NCBI GenBank assembly: GCA_020726505.1
Contig: JAHLEZ010000033.1
Span: 186,001-250,000 of the forward strand
Length of the DNA: 64,000 nucleotides
Direction: 5' to 3'
Source of the DNA: Leptodontidium sp. MPI-SDFR-AT-0119
Lineage: Eukaryota > Ascomycota > Leotiomycetes > Helotiales > Leptodontidiaceae
Both the position numbers and the translations under genes were made by a program. The notes beneath the pieces were generated by a model that had not been told where the DNA came from, searched no databases, and was given only the letters and a program-made list of their open reading frames with translations. Within the stretch, counting starts at the first letter, position 1. Every line of letters begins with the position of its first letter. Of the stretch, positions 1-14,799 are shown piece by piece.

Positions 1-3000
1 TTAAGAGATACGTTACTTAAAAACTCCCCTTCTTATACTCCTGTCGTAGCTATATATTTTATATATTAATATACCGTAATTTAGTTAAGATACGTTAATT
101 CTCTTTAATTATTAAGCGAATCGTCTATTTATTATTATATAATATATTTTATAGAGCTCCTACGTTAAGTATTAATTCCTTAAAGAAGCGCTAGAGCACT
201 ATAACCTCCTTTACCGTATACTCTAGCGCGAGTAACTTTACCTCTGTCGTTAAAATAGTCATAGTATCTTGTCTTGAGGTTTTCTAAATAATCGCACCCT
301 CGAATAGTATAATAATAAATCCCTAGGAAGAACGCCGTGTGAGCTCGTCGTTAGCGAACGAGGCGTCTAAGGCCACAATTAAATAAGTCTCTTTATCTTC
401 GTAAGAGTAAATAATAACTAAGAATCGCAAGCTAAACAAGTATCTAATAGTCTAATTTACTACCTCTAAGTACTTGTCGCTCGGGTTCGTCAAGAAGTGT
501 GACAACTAAGACGTAGCAAAAGCGACGTCTAGCCTTAATATAATAATTATATATAAGACTAACCTAACTTTCTCTTAGTACTCTTTGATTTGCCTTAGAG
601 TAATAGTTCTAGTATATTTAATAAGGTCGTAGTTTAATAGAGGCGTACTCGGGCACTTTCCGTCTACTAAACTAAACTTTTATACGACCTTCTTAATATA
701 TATGTTATATAATAACGACACTAACTTCTTGACTCGATCTCTAATTACTCTCACTCCCAAGAATTACTCCACGTCTCCTATTATTATAAGCTCGTAGGCT
801 AAGTGTAACTTATTAATTATTTATTATCCTTCTCTAGCGTTTAAGGCGTAATATAAGACTTAAATATCGTCGATATAAAACGCCACAAAGACTGTTTTCT
901 TTTCATTCGTGAATATACAGGGCTCTTTAATTAGTAGAGTAAGTTAAAGCTTACTAAGCGTCGCAGTAAAATCGCCGTACTATAGCGCAGGAGAGTCTCT
1001 TAGACTATATAATACTCAGTTAATCTCCACTACTATACCTAGTCTTTTCCAGCCGTCTAGAAGGTAACACAATACTAAGGCGCTCCTCTTATCTCTCTTA
1101 GAGTTTATAAAGGCGTTAACCACATCGAATTACTTGACCTTTAAGTCGAACTAGGCCGCTAGTACTATAATTACCCTAAAAGAGCGTATAACAAGCGTTA
1201 CAACGTAAGTTAAAAGAATCGTTAAGTCGTCTTATATATCTCCTCGTACTACGATGCGCGATCGGCAGCGCGTTAATTGTCTTACTAAATCTACCTTATA
1301 TATAAAGACCCATTTCAAAGGAATTAATAATATTATTACGTCTTCTCTAAGAATTATTCTCTAATAGTTTCGAGCTTCTAAGTTAAAGATCTCTCTCTTT
1401 ACGTTTACTTTAAATTACGCACCTTAAGCGTGGCTATTTAACTCTGCCTAGTTCTTTAGAGCTTTTAAAAGCTTCCCTTAATATAAGATTTGTGAATTAG
1501 AACCGACTATAAGGTTAGCTCTTACTCCGACACCTACAACAGCCACTATTATTACTACGTGTACTATCACAGTGTCGTCGCCGTTTACCCACGTTAGAGT
1601 TTTATTATAAAATGTATTAATGAACTCTCTTAACTGCGAGTAACTGTCTTATCGTAAAAGTACTACAAGTAAATAATATCCTCTTACTACGAGTTTGTCG
1701 TGTTCTCTCTACACCTCTCGTGCTATATAAATACGATTACGTTCTTGTCTTTGTCGCTATTATTGGCTCTCTTTAGCTAATATAATAATATCGCCCGACC
1801 TAGTCGTTATAAAAGGAGCTTCTAATTACTTAAGGACCTACTACTTTAAGTCTTGTGGCCTCTAACTCGGTAATACGACTTAAGAGTATATTCGTTAGCG
1901 CGTTACCTCTATGCCTAAGTCTATTAAATTACTACGTAGGGCGTTCCTCCTAGACTGAATTTCGATTACATAATCTTTAATAAGTCTTAGAACGCCTCGA
2001 CTTAACCTCTTATAAGAAGTTAAAGCTCTACTATTACTCTCGATACTGTCGTCGTAAAGAGCTAGTTCGTTGCTTACCCCCGAGTTCTAACTCTTATAAG
2101 GGACTAACGCCTCTTCTATAGCCTTCGGACTTGGCTCGTATAATACTAGCGGCGCCCCCTTCGTCACTCTCGAGTTAGTCGGAATGTCTAGAGAGTCAAT
2201 TTCTATTAGCGACGGTGCTATTATTAGCGCTAACTCAAAAGCCGAAGGAAGTAATATTAGTACGTCTTTTAACTCTATATTTTTAATAGTAGTATTTAGC
2301 GTGGCCGGTCGTTCGTTCGTGACGTTCTCTATGATATTACTTATATCAAACCCTACGTCTAAGGCGACGTCGTCTTCCTCTATTATAATAATAAGCTCTT
2401 TTAAAGTAAAAGTAGTTTAGCCGACCGACTTCTCCTCTTTTAGAGAGTAAAACTTCGTCTTATTAAAGTAAACGTTGCGTGTAATAACGACACGGCGTAA
2501 CTAGGGCACCTAGATCTTATATAAGTTAGAAGTAATATAATTAACTAAGTATCCGACGTACGCCTTAAGGTTAACTTTAAAGCTTCTTTTGTCTCTCTCG
2601 GCCTCTCTATTACTTTTTACTAAATATACGCGCGCCTTATACGCGTGCTCCCTACTCTAATCTAGTCTTAGGTCTATTGAGAGCTTCTTTACAATTAGTA
2701 AGTTATATTACCGAAAGTAGCCCCGAAACTACTCTTAAAGTACTTAATTTAGACTCTTTATTTTCCGTCGTGTAAAGGGGCTCTTATTATATAACCAAAT
2801 CGCCGCGTAACACACTTTAAGGTATAAGTTTAATAGTAGATTCGCTTGAACACACATTTTTATTAATTTAATAATGATTTCTTGCCCTGCGCGCTCTAAG
2901 CCGCCTACTAATTCTTTAGTATACACCGGGGGGTTCTTTACTTCTATTCCTTCTTTTATAATCTAACTTTAATATCGCGTCACTCTAGTAATCGCTATTA

Positions 3001-5600
3001 TAGACGTGTCGTTGTCGTGCCGGATTACGTAAATCGACAGTCTGTATTAACGTTTAACCTATTATTCGAAGTTCTATAGTATTAGTATAACGTAGTTTAA
3101 CGACTTACTTAAGACAGTCTAACTAAATAGTTTCTTATTATACTCGTCTTTAATTACGAGTAATTATTTCGTTCTGTCGAAGCCTAAAGGGAAGTCGAAT
3201 AAGTCCTAAAGGACTCTATAAAACAACTTAACTGCTTTGTTTTTAAACTCCCGTCACGATATAACGTTCTTAGCGTGCGTGACAACGTAGTCCTCGTACT
3301 GCGTCCTAGAGACCCCGTCGAATTAAACCCCTCTGCCTACTTAGAGTAGTACTCGTAGTGCCTCCTCCTTAAGATAGCCTGTTCTCAGGTACTAAAGTTG
3401 TGACGTTACTGCACGAGATCTTAATAGCTCTCTACTTAATTAAAAGGTGTGTCTTAAGCTACGACAAAGAGTTAAGTATATTATTATAAGAGAGTATCTT
3501 AAAGTCACTAAGTTATAAGTACGACAGAAGTAGTTAAGAGGCTTATATTTAAAGAAAGTCAAGTTATATCTCTACTTTAACTATCGTACTATTACGCTCT
3601 CTTAGACTTCCCTAAACCTTAAAGTCTTGTCTTTCTTAGAGTACTATACTCTAATGTCGGCTAATAGCGCCTCAGAGATTATATTAACATTAAAACCAAT
3701 CACGACTACGACGTTACTTAGTGTTAAGTCCCGAGTATTTAAGCCGTCTTTACTATATAATACGTTCTTAAAGAGTCGCTTTCTACGACCAATAACTAAG
3801 AGGCGCTACGTTCTTACTTTTACACAGTCGTTACTTAAAGACTTCACGAAAGTGCCTAGAATTAGCCTTTTCTTATCGTTAACAAAATATTACGTACTAT
3901 AGTTATTAACTAGTATACTCTCTAATAGTACGTATAAACCGCCGACGAAGTCTACGGCGTATATTCTTATTACTTTATTTATATCTAAGAGCTTCGAGTC
4001 GATCGTGGCAACATTCACATTTCTAAGGTATTTACTTTTTATAAATATTAGTACTAGCACGGACGACGAGATACTGTCGTCCTTGTCTTTTCTCGACTTC
4101 TTTTAAACGACAGTTCTAGTAATTTAAGTAACAGGGAGCTTTTCTTAACCTTCTTTAGCGATTTCTTTTCACAAAGTCGCGAATTTAAGTGTATTAATAA
4201 CCTCGCAGATCTTCTTAATTTCGTCGTCGTTTAGGCGGCTCTTTAACTTGTTTATACAACCGCCGTCATAAGCGTACTTAACTCTCTAACACTTAATCCC
4301 GTCGTTCCGATAAGTACCTTTATAGGGGCACTTCCTATTACTACGGTTTAATCGTGATAAGCTCCTTAGATTTGACTTAGAGCGTCTCCCAGAGCCGCCT
4401 AAGCTTTCTGGAGTATTAGATTAGCTGCCGAGAAACGTATACAACCTATTAAGCGTCTTTCCACTCCCGTGTCCCGTCTTATAGTACTCCTCTAGTATAG
4501 CTCCGAACGTGAGGCCGTACTCTTCAAGCGTTATATAGTGTTATTAACTAAGGGTATTATCTCTTATTACGTCGGCAGAAGCTTGTGTAGCCTATGTTTC
4601 GGCGTAAACCGATACTGCGGAGAGAAAGTCTTTAATACCTAAGACGCCCTTAATCTCACTAATATTATACGCTTTAGTAAGACAATATTACTTCTATTAT
4701 ATTTTATACTACGCCCGAAGGTCTGTCTTCCCTCTTCTTCTTATACTTAACGTGTTTACGAGTGCCTCTCAGTAGTCTAAGATAACCGATAAAAGTACAA
4801 AGGCGTCTAAGGGAGCGAGGTCTCGTTTAATTAACTTAATTAACGCTTATAAGCTAGTTTGGCCCTTTGACTTATTATCGTTAATAGCGTCAGTAAGAAT
4901 CGAGCTACTAACGGTACTATTAACCTAGTTAAAGAAGTACTAATACTTAGCGCTAAGTATCGTCTATTAAGCGAGCTTGTTCTGGAACTCTTTAGTACGG
5001 GCTTCTTAAACTTCCTTAACGTTACTAAAAGACGCCTCCTTTAATTTAGTAGCCGCCTATGACTCTATAAGGGTCTTCTTTTCTTCCTTTATAGACGACT
5101 CCCACTTCTAGTACATTTTTCGCTCGGCGTCGCTCATTTGCGCTATTTATTATATAAAGCGCTAGTTTGTCTCGTTTTATATATATTCGTCGATGTCAAG
5201 AGCCCTTAATCGTGTCTCTAAGAGATTCTCGGCGTCTTTACTGTCTAAGTTAACAAAATCGTAGATGCCCCTAAGCTTAGTATAGTACTAGAAACGCGTC
5301 TATTACTATAGCTATTACTTTCGCTAGCTTAAGCGAGCGTCGTCTTTGTTAATAAATTCGTCTTAAGAAGAGGACATATTAATGCCGTCGCTTTAGAGGA
5401 GTTATCAGTAGGTTAAGGAGAACCTTTAACGAGGTGTTATTTTTAAAGAGTTTTCTAAGTAGTAATTTAAGTGTCTCTTAACGCTTATCTACGCTTCCTT
5501 CTCGACCTATAATACCGTCTAATACATATTTAGTAGCTTGTAGAACGAGGCAGTGTAGCTCTTAACTGTCGAGCACCGTAGGGAGGAGCTTCAAGTAGTG
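1..5600 (-). mobile_element. RIP-degraded Copia-type retrotransposon relic, minus strand
   Basis: The minus strand reads as broken Copia polyprotein. The clearest part is 2,926-2,744, a 60-residue open segment resembling the end of a Copia integrase core: an N-terminal stretch like the family's Glu-Gln-Asn-Gly...Glu-Arg motif (here KELVGGLERAG), then an A.WLYNKSPF block like the usual A-Y-L-x-N-R-T-P. Weaker reverse-transcriptase-like segments lie toward lower coordinates, and gag-like Cys-rich text near 4,250-4,400. The order gag high, integrase middle, RT low fits minus-strand Copia. Stops are everywhere and TpA is in excess, as after RIP. No LTR pair was found, and the RT end may run off the window. 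The plus-strand open stretches at 2,184 and 3,627 are antisense shadows. Confidence 0.6.
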
Positions 5601-5639
5601 TGAAAGTCTTGAATTATAAAGTAAAGGGGTAGCTCCCTA

Positions 5640-8280
5640 GCCATACGGGAGCTCCAGAGATCTAGTTACATAAGCAGCTTTTGGTTGGTTCTAGCGACCA
5701 CCGTAGGTCCTAGTAGTCCTAGTGCACGACATAATTAGTATATAATTTTTTTAGGGCAAAGTTTACCCTAGCCTTAGCTTCTTATTCGTGTGTGTGTTGT
5801 GCCGTGTATATATAATACGTACATAAGTAGTACGTACGTAAATACGTAAGAAGAGACTTAGAACATTTTGATATTCTTCGCTTAATTGCCCCGCTGTAAA
5901 ACGTGGACTATTTACGACACTATTAGCACCTACCGCGCCGTAAGCGTCCTCGGCGGCTAATTAGAATTAGTATAATATACAGTTATCCCTAAAATTTTCG
6001 ACATGTAACTTAGGCGCCAAATGGCGCCTCCGGCGCCGTAGGCGGACGGCTGCGCCTAATTTTTTTTGCTAATGGATAAGGTTAGCTTCGTCGATAAGTT
6101 AGATTTTTATAATTTTAAACTTACATATAATACTAACTCGAGCGGTAATATTCTGTTTATTTCGGAAAAGGTTCTTAATTAGTAAGTCGTTATATTCTGT
6201 TATCTACTCGAAGGTAAGCGTAACTTTAATTAGTAAGCCGGTTCTGAAAGCGCTAAGAAAAAAAAGTTCTTTTATTAATAGTTTTTCTTAAAATATATTA
6301 ATTACTATATTTAGCTCGAATTTATTAATAACTATTCTTAAGATATATAATTCTCTTTTTAAGTACTTAATAAGAATAGTACTTTTTGATTCTTTATTAT
6401 CTTTTTAAAAAGAAATAAAAAAGCTTTAAGTTAAAAGAAGTTAGAGGTCGTATTAAAAGTCGTTAGTCGAGTATTCTAATATACTAATAACAGCGCTCGG
6501 GATGCGGTTAATTACTCGTTTTCCGAGAAGTCTTCTTTTTCGTAGCTTTCTTCTGAATTAAAGTCTTTAGAAAAGATTATTTCGATACCGTTTTGTTTTC
6601 TAATAGCTTCGGCGTTTTTAGCGTCTTCGGTAGTATTATTCGTCTTAACTATAATAATATCTCTTATTCGCTAATCTTAAAACTAAGCTAGTACTATTCT
6701 TTTATTATAATTCTTAAGGTAACGAAATAATATCTTTTTTATACGGAAAAAGAGAAACTTTAATATAACTTTTATATTAAAGGCGTTTATAATATAGAAT
6801 CTGTTATTAATAACGCAATTGCTTATAATAACCGTAACGTTATTAGTAAACCTACGAACCGGGACTTAATTCTAATAATTATCTTAAGTACTATAGTTTA
6901 ACTTCCGGTTATTAAGAGTTTTAGTAATATAACTGCTTTAAGTATTATATAACTAACTTTGGCTTTAGTCTTAAGTGTCGCTTTAACGTTAGTAACTTTA
7001 GTACGGCTCAGTATAATAACTACGACTTTCGGAGCTAGCGAGAAGTGCGAGGTTCTTATATACGACGTTATCTCTAATAAAGCTACTCAAGTATATAATA
7101 GAAGTTAATAATCGTCTTAAGTAAAAAAGGATATTTTATTTAAGAAGTATTTTCCGGATAGTTTAATTATTACCGTAGGTAATAAAAAGATTAGTCTAAA
7201 GATCGGGACCGTACTAAAGGTAAGCTAAAAGACCGAGTTATTAATTAGAGTTTCTTGTTATATAAATAGTCGAGTACGCTATTTCTTCTGTTATATCCTG
7301 AATCCTTCTATAAGTAAGTTCTTAAGAATAGAGCTATAAGTCTCGATTCGCTTCGCGTAATAGTTAAGGCTTGTCCGGAAGCTCTTATTATAAGCGTACC
7401 TTTCTTAATATAATATCGGGCTGTTATTCCGTGTTTTAATATAAAAGGCTAAGTTAAGGTACTAAGTATTATTAAGTACTTTTTAAAAAATAATAATATT
7501 TTTGTTATCTTCTTTAAATTCGAAGGTAGTAATAATAAAAGTTTCCTTTTATATACGTTAATTAATTACTCCGGTTAAAAGATAAAATATTCTCGACAGA
7601 TTAATAAGTACTATAACTTCTTTTAAAGTAAGGTTTCTAAAGAGTTCTTTTTAAGTAAATAGCTTATTTAAGATTTTATTAAGCTTATACCTGTTCTTAA
7701 CTAAGGCTTCTTATATTTAAAGACCTTTAAATGTAATTAAATAAATAACAGGTCTAGAAATAGCCGCCCCCGAAAGTATATTTTCTTACTTAATCTTAAG
7801 AGACTTCTTCTTTCTTATAATTATTATTAATAAAGTTAGCGTAGTTATAACTAATAACTTTATTTTAGCGTTAGAGATTATTAACTTATTGCGAGTTAAG
7901 ATCTATTGCAGAATTAACTTAGTCTTCGTAAGATTATCGATATTTATAATATTAAAGAACCTGACTACTTCTTCGATACCTTAAAGGGCTTCGGTTTACT
8001 ATAAGTTAATTAAGACTTAATCTTTTCTATTAGTTTATTAGATATCTTATAAAATTCAGATTTTACTTTTTTCGTCTAAGATTTAGTTTTAATTAAAACT
8101 ACTACTGCTTCGATATCGGTATATTTTAATCCGTAAGCTATTAGATTCTAGATCCGGGCGAGCTAATGCTTATTACGGTTCTACTAGCTTATAAAGTCCG
8201 TATATAATTCCTTCATAGGTTCTTCGATAAGTTTAATATAACTTAGGCTCGAAGTAGTATTCGAACCCTTTTCTTTAATT
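5640..8280. other. AT-rich, RIP-degraded, unclassified
   Basis: There is no open frame of useful length. Composition and stop density match the flanking transposon relics. Parts such as 7,380-8,150 on the plus strand read as scrambled protein if RIP-type stops are ignored, but no family could be assigned. Around 6,000-6,060 there is a short GC-rich patch (repeated GGCGCC-like runs) that escaped the surrounding AT drift. Confidence 0.5.
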
Positions 8281-8346
8281 TGAAAAGAAGTGATATTAGT
8301 GTGAATAATGATTTTATTAAAGGGGGCATTCTTAGGTCTATATAAC
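8281..8346 (+). repeat. fragment related to the nested solo LTR
   Basis: About 65 bases beginning TGAAAAGAAGTGATAT and ending near TATATAACTACT match the first 65 bases of the solo LTR at 17,102. Similarity is then lost. It is probably the end of a truncated LTR of the same family, cut just before the 5' LTR of Copia element A. It keeps the TG start that is TA in the solo copy. Confidence 0.5.
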
Positions 8347-8480
8347 TACTTTAGGTGCTAAGCTACCTTCGCTACCTTCTCATATATTACCGTATTAAGC
8401 TAGTTGTATTCGCAAGCCTTTAGGGGTATTAAACTCTCGGCGAAACCGTAAGTTGTATTAAGTTATCGGCAGGCTCTTTA

Positions 8481-8737
8481 TGTTAGTCCACAGGGCCTTA
8501 TAGAAGCCTACTTAGATAGTACAGGTATACTTTCGTTAATATATAGGGGTCAGAGGCCTACCGGAGGGGTTTCAGTGGAGATTCAGTGGCGTCTCATAGT
8601 ATATAAGCTAGCTCTTCTCGCATTCTCTTTAGAACTATACAGATTTTTTAACTATATATTATTTACTCTGTCACTATACTCACATCAGAATATATTTATA
8701 TATACGGCGTAGTATATAAATTAGTACTATACTAATA
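8481..8737 (+). repeat. 5' LTR of Copia element A
   Basis: Begins TGTTAGTCCACAGG and ends ...ACTAATA, aligning base for base in length with the 3' LTR, whose end is ...ACTGACA. Differences between the copies are mostly C-to-T and G-to-A, as expected of RIP. A TATA-like stretch (AGTATATAAGC) lies near the middle. Confidence 0.85.
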
Positions 8738-9183
8738 CTAATTAATAGTAAGCTTATATCATTAACCTTATTATAAATAAAAAAGGTCTTAAGTTATAAA
8801 GTGAATTGTCGTGCAGGTTATAGTAGGCCGGCTAAGCGAGCCTAATCAAAGGCACTATAGCCAAAGCGCCCGCGACCTCCATATTCAGGGAGCTCAAATA
8901 GACTATACGAAAATAAATAATTATTAATTATAGTACTACGCATACCTCAATAATACGTCAATTTCGCCTCTGTGGAGCCTCTAGGCGTGCTCTTGCACGA
9001 CATAAATTCTAGGCTTTAACTTAAGGAGTACTTAATTATATTTTCTTTAAAGGGCATTTTTCCTTTTTTAAATCGTAGAGGGAAGGCAACTTCTCTCTTG
9101 AGACTCGACTAGGACTATCACACGTTAAAAAAGAGTTATTATAACACGACAGTCACTCTACAAAGATTGTCAAGTTAATATTC

Positions 9184-12100
9184 TTGAAATCTAGAGCTTT
9201 AAATCCTTTAAGAAATATATTCAGAATATTACTAGATCACTTACGAATCGCATTTAATATAATAGTAAATACTTTAGACTACACACTAGAACCAGAATTA
9301 ACTCCGGAAATATTTAATAATATAATTACACTAAGAGAAACGCTAAATCTTAGTCCGATTTATACAGGAGACGTAATAGTATACTCGCGGAAGTTCCGAG
9401 AGTCCTTTTATAATAATAATACTAAGGGAGAATTCCTTTTCTAAGATTTTTAGGAGTATTTTAAGGATTAAATAGTAAACGAGTTTAAGTTAATCGAAGT
9501 AATAAAGCGTAAATACTTTAAAGACGACTTACGAGCTTTTATTGTGTTTATACGACGAGGAAAGGGAATAAGGACGGCAGACACTTTAGTAGAAGTAATA
9601 TAAGCGGAGGAGAATTTGTGGCCAGGAGACTAAGTAGAAATATAAATTCGGAACTACCTTAAATTAGTACTGAATTACTTCCGGGAATTAGTCTCTTGCC
9701 TACTACTATTAATCCTAATAACACTTTAACAAAATTAACCCCTGATGTCTTTATAATACTAACTAAAAGTAATTATCTATTCTGTGGAAGAAGACACTCC
9801 TTTAAAGGGATTAAGGACAAGGCCTATAGAGACAGTTTAATTAATAGTATTACTTACTAGGGGAGATAAGGCTAAAGATTTATATAATATAACCCCATTT
9901 ATAGTTCTAAAGAAGGAGTTCTCATTTACTCCTAGGAGGGATCCCCTAAGTAATCTTTACTTATAGAGATTAAATGACTATATATTACCGAATCCCACTT
10001 TACTATTAATAATACACTTATAAGACGAGTCATTACTATTATTTGAGGTTCCTAGGACTACTAGATTATATATAGAGCTGATTCGGCTATTATAATATGT
10101 CATAGATTTATTAACCTTAAACTAAGCGAAATCGTTAGTAAACCTTACTAAGATATATACTAAGGAGCTCTAATATAGCGAAGGGAGAGATCACTTAGAC
10201 AAGAAGCTCTATATCTTTATAAATCTGTGTTAACGAGTATTAGTCGAAACTACTATCTAGAACTAAGCCTTTCTGTTTATGTTACGAAATAGAGCTAGTT
10301 CGTACTATTATTAGTACTTCTAGAATAAGAGGTACTCTTTTAATAAGCTTATTAAGACGACTCGCGGTTATTTTGAGACAGAGGATAAAGCTAATAGGTT
10401 CTTTAGCCGCTAGTTTAGTCTGACTTTCTTACCGTTTTAGGGGGAATCTTACTAAAAGGGGAGGTTAATATTAACTTAATTAGAGAACTTTACTAAGGAG
10501 TTATAAAGTATTTAACTTAGCCTAAAGGACAATAATATACGGAATAACAAGACACTTTGTGATAAGCTTATATAAGGAGTATTAAGGAACTTACTCTTTA
10601 AAATAGCCTTATTTAAAGCACTGCCTACCTTCCCTACGTTAATAGATAGTCTCTAGGCCGCTATTAGCATAGAAGCGGCTTATGAGTCGAGATCGCGAAA
10701 GTACACTAGTTCTAATCCGAATCACTACTATTCTTATATTATAAATAAAGTGACTTATTACTTTAACTACAAGATGAAATTTTTAAATAGAAATAAACGT
10801 AGAGATAAGTTCTAGCCTAGACCTAGTTACACAGGCTATATTATATATAAGAAAATAGATTACTATAACAGTCGTTATTCTAATAAAGAATAAGTAGTAT
10901 TTAAGGCCAAATACTTCGCTATATATAAAGCCGAGAGAGTAAAGGCTATAGAAACCACTTTTAAGAGCTATTTAGTATATATTAAGGGAATCGACCCTTA
11001 TTTAGACTAGAACCGGACTACATCCGGACACTATTCGGAAAGTCACTAAGATACGGATTTAGACACTTTAATAAATATTAACGATTCTTTAAAGAGTTCT
11101 AATAATGACGATAGTAATAGTACTATAAACTTCACGACTATATTTATAGTAAGTGAGGTATAATATAATACACGAGAAGTCATAGGGCAACTTAAGGAGA
11201 AGAAGGCTACTTACATCTTAGAGAGTAAAATCAAAAGACTCGCTCTTAGTAAGGCCTATATAACGTAATATATAAACAGATTCTTTTAAGGTCTATTAAT
11301 TAATATAAGAGTATCTAGTAAAAACACGGGAGAGATTAACTAGTTATAAGCTTTATAATAAATTCAAAATGTTAAGTTTAATACTAACTAGGCGAGTTAG
11401 AGCCGGATTACATTTAGTATTAGTTCGCGGCTGTCCCTAGGGGTTACTATAATTAATACTCTAGCTAAAGAAATAGACTTCTAAATCGTAGACGCGGATA
11501 TCTTATTTTTAGTTTGCTTATAATAGCTAGATATACTAAATATATAGTATAATAACTTACGTAATGTCTTAATTTAAGGCGACAAAAAGTACTTAATTAT
11601 ATATAAATATAAGTATTTATAGTTACTTTTAGACTAATATTATTAATTACTAGACACTTCTATTAGAACGATAAATACGTGCCACCTGACTAAACTAGAA
11701 ATACGTCGACTTTATAGGCGTTTCAGACACCCTTTAGTAAGACGTCTATAACACTTATTAGACTAAGCTAATTATAAGTATAATTCAGAAATCATATTAA
11801 AAGTCAAGGAAATGTGTGAGTATTACTAGAAGTATATAAATACTTTATATAAGTTCCGCTTTAAGTTATAAGACGACGTTAACTTTAATTATATAGTCTA
11901 CGTCGATATCGCGATGTTTAGAGAATAGTATACCCTTTATATTATAGATAAGGTAATAGGTTTTAGTGTGGCGAAACTACTTTAGAAAAGCCCCGGTTTA
12001 GTTACGGCTCGGGCTACTTTTAACGTATTTAAGTTAATATAAATTAACACTTACTTTAGACCCCCAGATTTCGTAGTATACGACTATAGTACTAATTTTA

Positions 12101-14480
12101 ACTCTAAGGAGTTTAAGAGTATACATAAATTTGCAAGTAATACTCTTAAGTTAATACTTATAAAGGCATACTATTTAATTAATAAAGTTGAGTGATATTA
12201 CCGCCTACTTCGTCGTGCCTATAAAATCGTTATTAAAAAGCACCTTAAGTTAAGTAATGAAGACTAATTACAAATAGTAGTAAAAGTAGTACATAATATA
12301 ATTAGTCTTAATAGGCTTATCCTTATATTACTTATTTTCAGCGTATACCCTAGAATAATAGAGTTAGACCCCTTAAATCTGTTAATCGAGTAACGTGCGG
12401 CTATAATTAAGAAAGTTATAAAGGAGGTATAGAAAATTTATATTACGTGTAAAGTTAATAATACGTTAACTACATAAAACAGCCCTAGAATTACTTATAT
12501 TTACGATCTCTATTTTAATAATTAAGTTATAATATATTAAGAAGGTAAAAGATAAATAAGACCTTACGATTTCTTAAGTATAAAGGGGGAATTATATAAG
12601 ATTAATATAGGAAATAAGAAAATATATATGTTTAAATCGACGACGGTTTGTCCCTTTAAGACAAAGACCTTTAGTATTAAATAATAAAGAGAAAACTTAT
12701 TAGAGGATATTTATAAGTAATATCTAAGATCCTTAGTTAGAAACACTACTAAAATAGTACTAAATTTACCCTGAATTGCTATCGAAATTCCATTTACGAA
12801 ACATATTTTAGATTTACTAACTATTAATAACAATTACAATACTAAAGTATTTTTAACTAAAAAAGAGACAAGGGACTAAGAGCTATTTATTAAACTTTGT
12901 ACTAAGGGGAAGATTACGACGCCTAAACTATTATTTTAGTAGTCTCGACGGACGTAATACGAGGCGCTTATTAAGAGAAGTGTTTTTATGCGTATTTATA
13001 AGGACAACCTTAAAGTAAAAGGCCACCGCATTTTTAAGTTAAGAATAATAAACGAAGTTAAGGGCAAAGAGACTTTAGCTTTATATAAGAAATTAAGACT
13101 TATAGTTTAATACTTTAATAACAAAAGTAAGAAAGAAATATTGACTTAGTCTCTAATAATTTAATAGTTTAATTAGCGGTTACTTATATTTTTAGTTACT
13201 ATTATAAGGTATACGAATCGCCTCTAAAAAGGGTCTGAATTATATCTGGCTATTTAAGACATTACTTAAGCTTATATTTAAGCAGAGACAAGGCTCCTCC
13301 GGGACATATTTATATAGCTACTAAAAGAGATTATAAATAAGTTCCTACTTAATATAGTATTTATAATAGTATTACTACTTTATAGTATACTTAAGTCTAA
13401 GAATTATTAGTTTAATATATATTATAAGTACTATATAGAGAACTTATAGATAGAAACTTCGACGTACGACTTATGTTTATTAATTAGTACTAAGGAGAGT
13501 TACGATTTTAGAGTCATAAGGATATAAATAAATAATACCCTAATTCTAGGGGACAAGAGCTTCTTAGCAAGGGAGTAAGATAAGATTATTAAGGCCGGTT
13601 TTCTAATAAAGCCGATATAAGTACTATTGCTTACTAAAATTATTACGTTTAATAAGTATATTATTACTATAGACAGGGATAACCTCTATATGTCTTAAAA
13701 GGGTTAAGGAGTAAGGCTAAAGCTAGTTAATATAAGGAAGAAGGACTATAAGAAGGCTTATAGAGAATAATAAGCTTGTGTAACTTATCTTATTATTATA
13801 TATTAGCTGGAAATAACATTTAACCTCTCGGTTATAACGTAATACTAAGATCTAATAAAAAACGACGTTAAGGCCTTAAACTTACGCCTTAAATAATAAA
13901 TAAATAACTTAAAGAGAGGGCTTTAATACGTACTAGTTAAATTATAGTCTATAAAGGTCTATGTTTTTGTAAATAGTTCTTTTATTAATAATAAAGACTT
14001 AAGTTTATAGATAAGTTTCGTATTAATAATTAGTACCGAAACAGTAAGGGATATGTAATTTACCTTAACTAGTAATATCGTATATATTAGCTTAATAAAA
14101 TATAAGAGAGTAACTCGTGTAGTACTCGTATTAGAGCTATATATTATAGTAACTAGTATTAATATATTAATCTCCCTTAGTATTATTATTAATATAGTAA
14201 CTAATAAGCTTAATATCTCACGTCTTCTTATTATTATTTGCACGGATTCTTTGTCCCTTTATAAGTATATTATTAAGCTTAATACGACAAAAGAGAAACG
14301 CCTAATAATTAATATTATAATTATTTGTTAATTATACGAACGTAAAGAGCTAACAGAGGTTCGATGAATTAATGGCGCTAATAACCCTACTAACGCTATG
14401 ACGAAGAGTACTCTAAATAAGGCTTTTCGAGATTTTATTAACACTAATATACTTACTATTAAAATGGAGGGTTAAGTTTA
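9184..14480 (+). pseudogene. degenerate Copia gag-pol polyprotein
   Basis: Reading through RIP stops shows the fungal Copia order. A gag-like start at 9,184 is open for 86 codons. A zinc-knuckle-like remnant near 10,840-10,900 has its Cys/His codons changed to Tyr. The pre-integrase motif (LTKLEIRRLYRRFRHP) is at about 11,683, and the integrase core spans about 11,850-12,420. Reverse transcriptase is at about 12,950-13,760, with a recognisable K-x-R-L-I-V start and STYDLCLL block. RNase H-like text is at about 13,860-14,460. The minus-strand open stretch at 13,959-14,243 is an antisense shadow. Nothing here can make a full protein. Confidence 0.8.
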
Positions 14481-14799
14481 GTAATTAACCGGAACTAATT
14501 CGGACTAGTAATAGAGGGGTTTCACACTCGTTATTTTCCTTTATGTTTCCTTTATATGTCTTTATTTTATTAATTTGTCACTTGTGATTATTTTTATATT
14601 AAGTTAAATTACGAAGTCTAGAACACGTTTAAATTAATTTTAAATACTCTCTAATTTAAAGTATTAATAGGCGGCCTTACGACGACACTTTAATAAGGAT
14701 AAACTGCCGGTTTTATTACAGGGGGTTACTTTTATATAATAATATAAAGAAAGTGCCGCCACGAAGGACTTACTTCGAAGCTAATCTAAAACAGGGCTA

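Noticed and set aside
2184..2420. Ser/Ile-rich plus-strand frame
   Set aside because: Antisense to the minus-strand Copia relic; low complexity.
13959..14243. 94-codon hydrophobic minus-strand frame
   Set aside because: Antisense to the Copia RNase H region in AT-rich DNA; composition alone yields Leu/Ile-rich frames.
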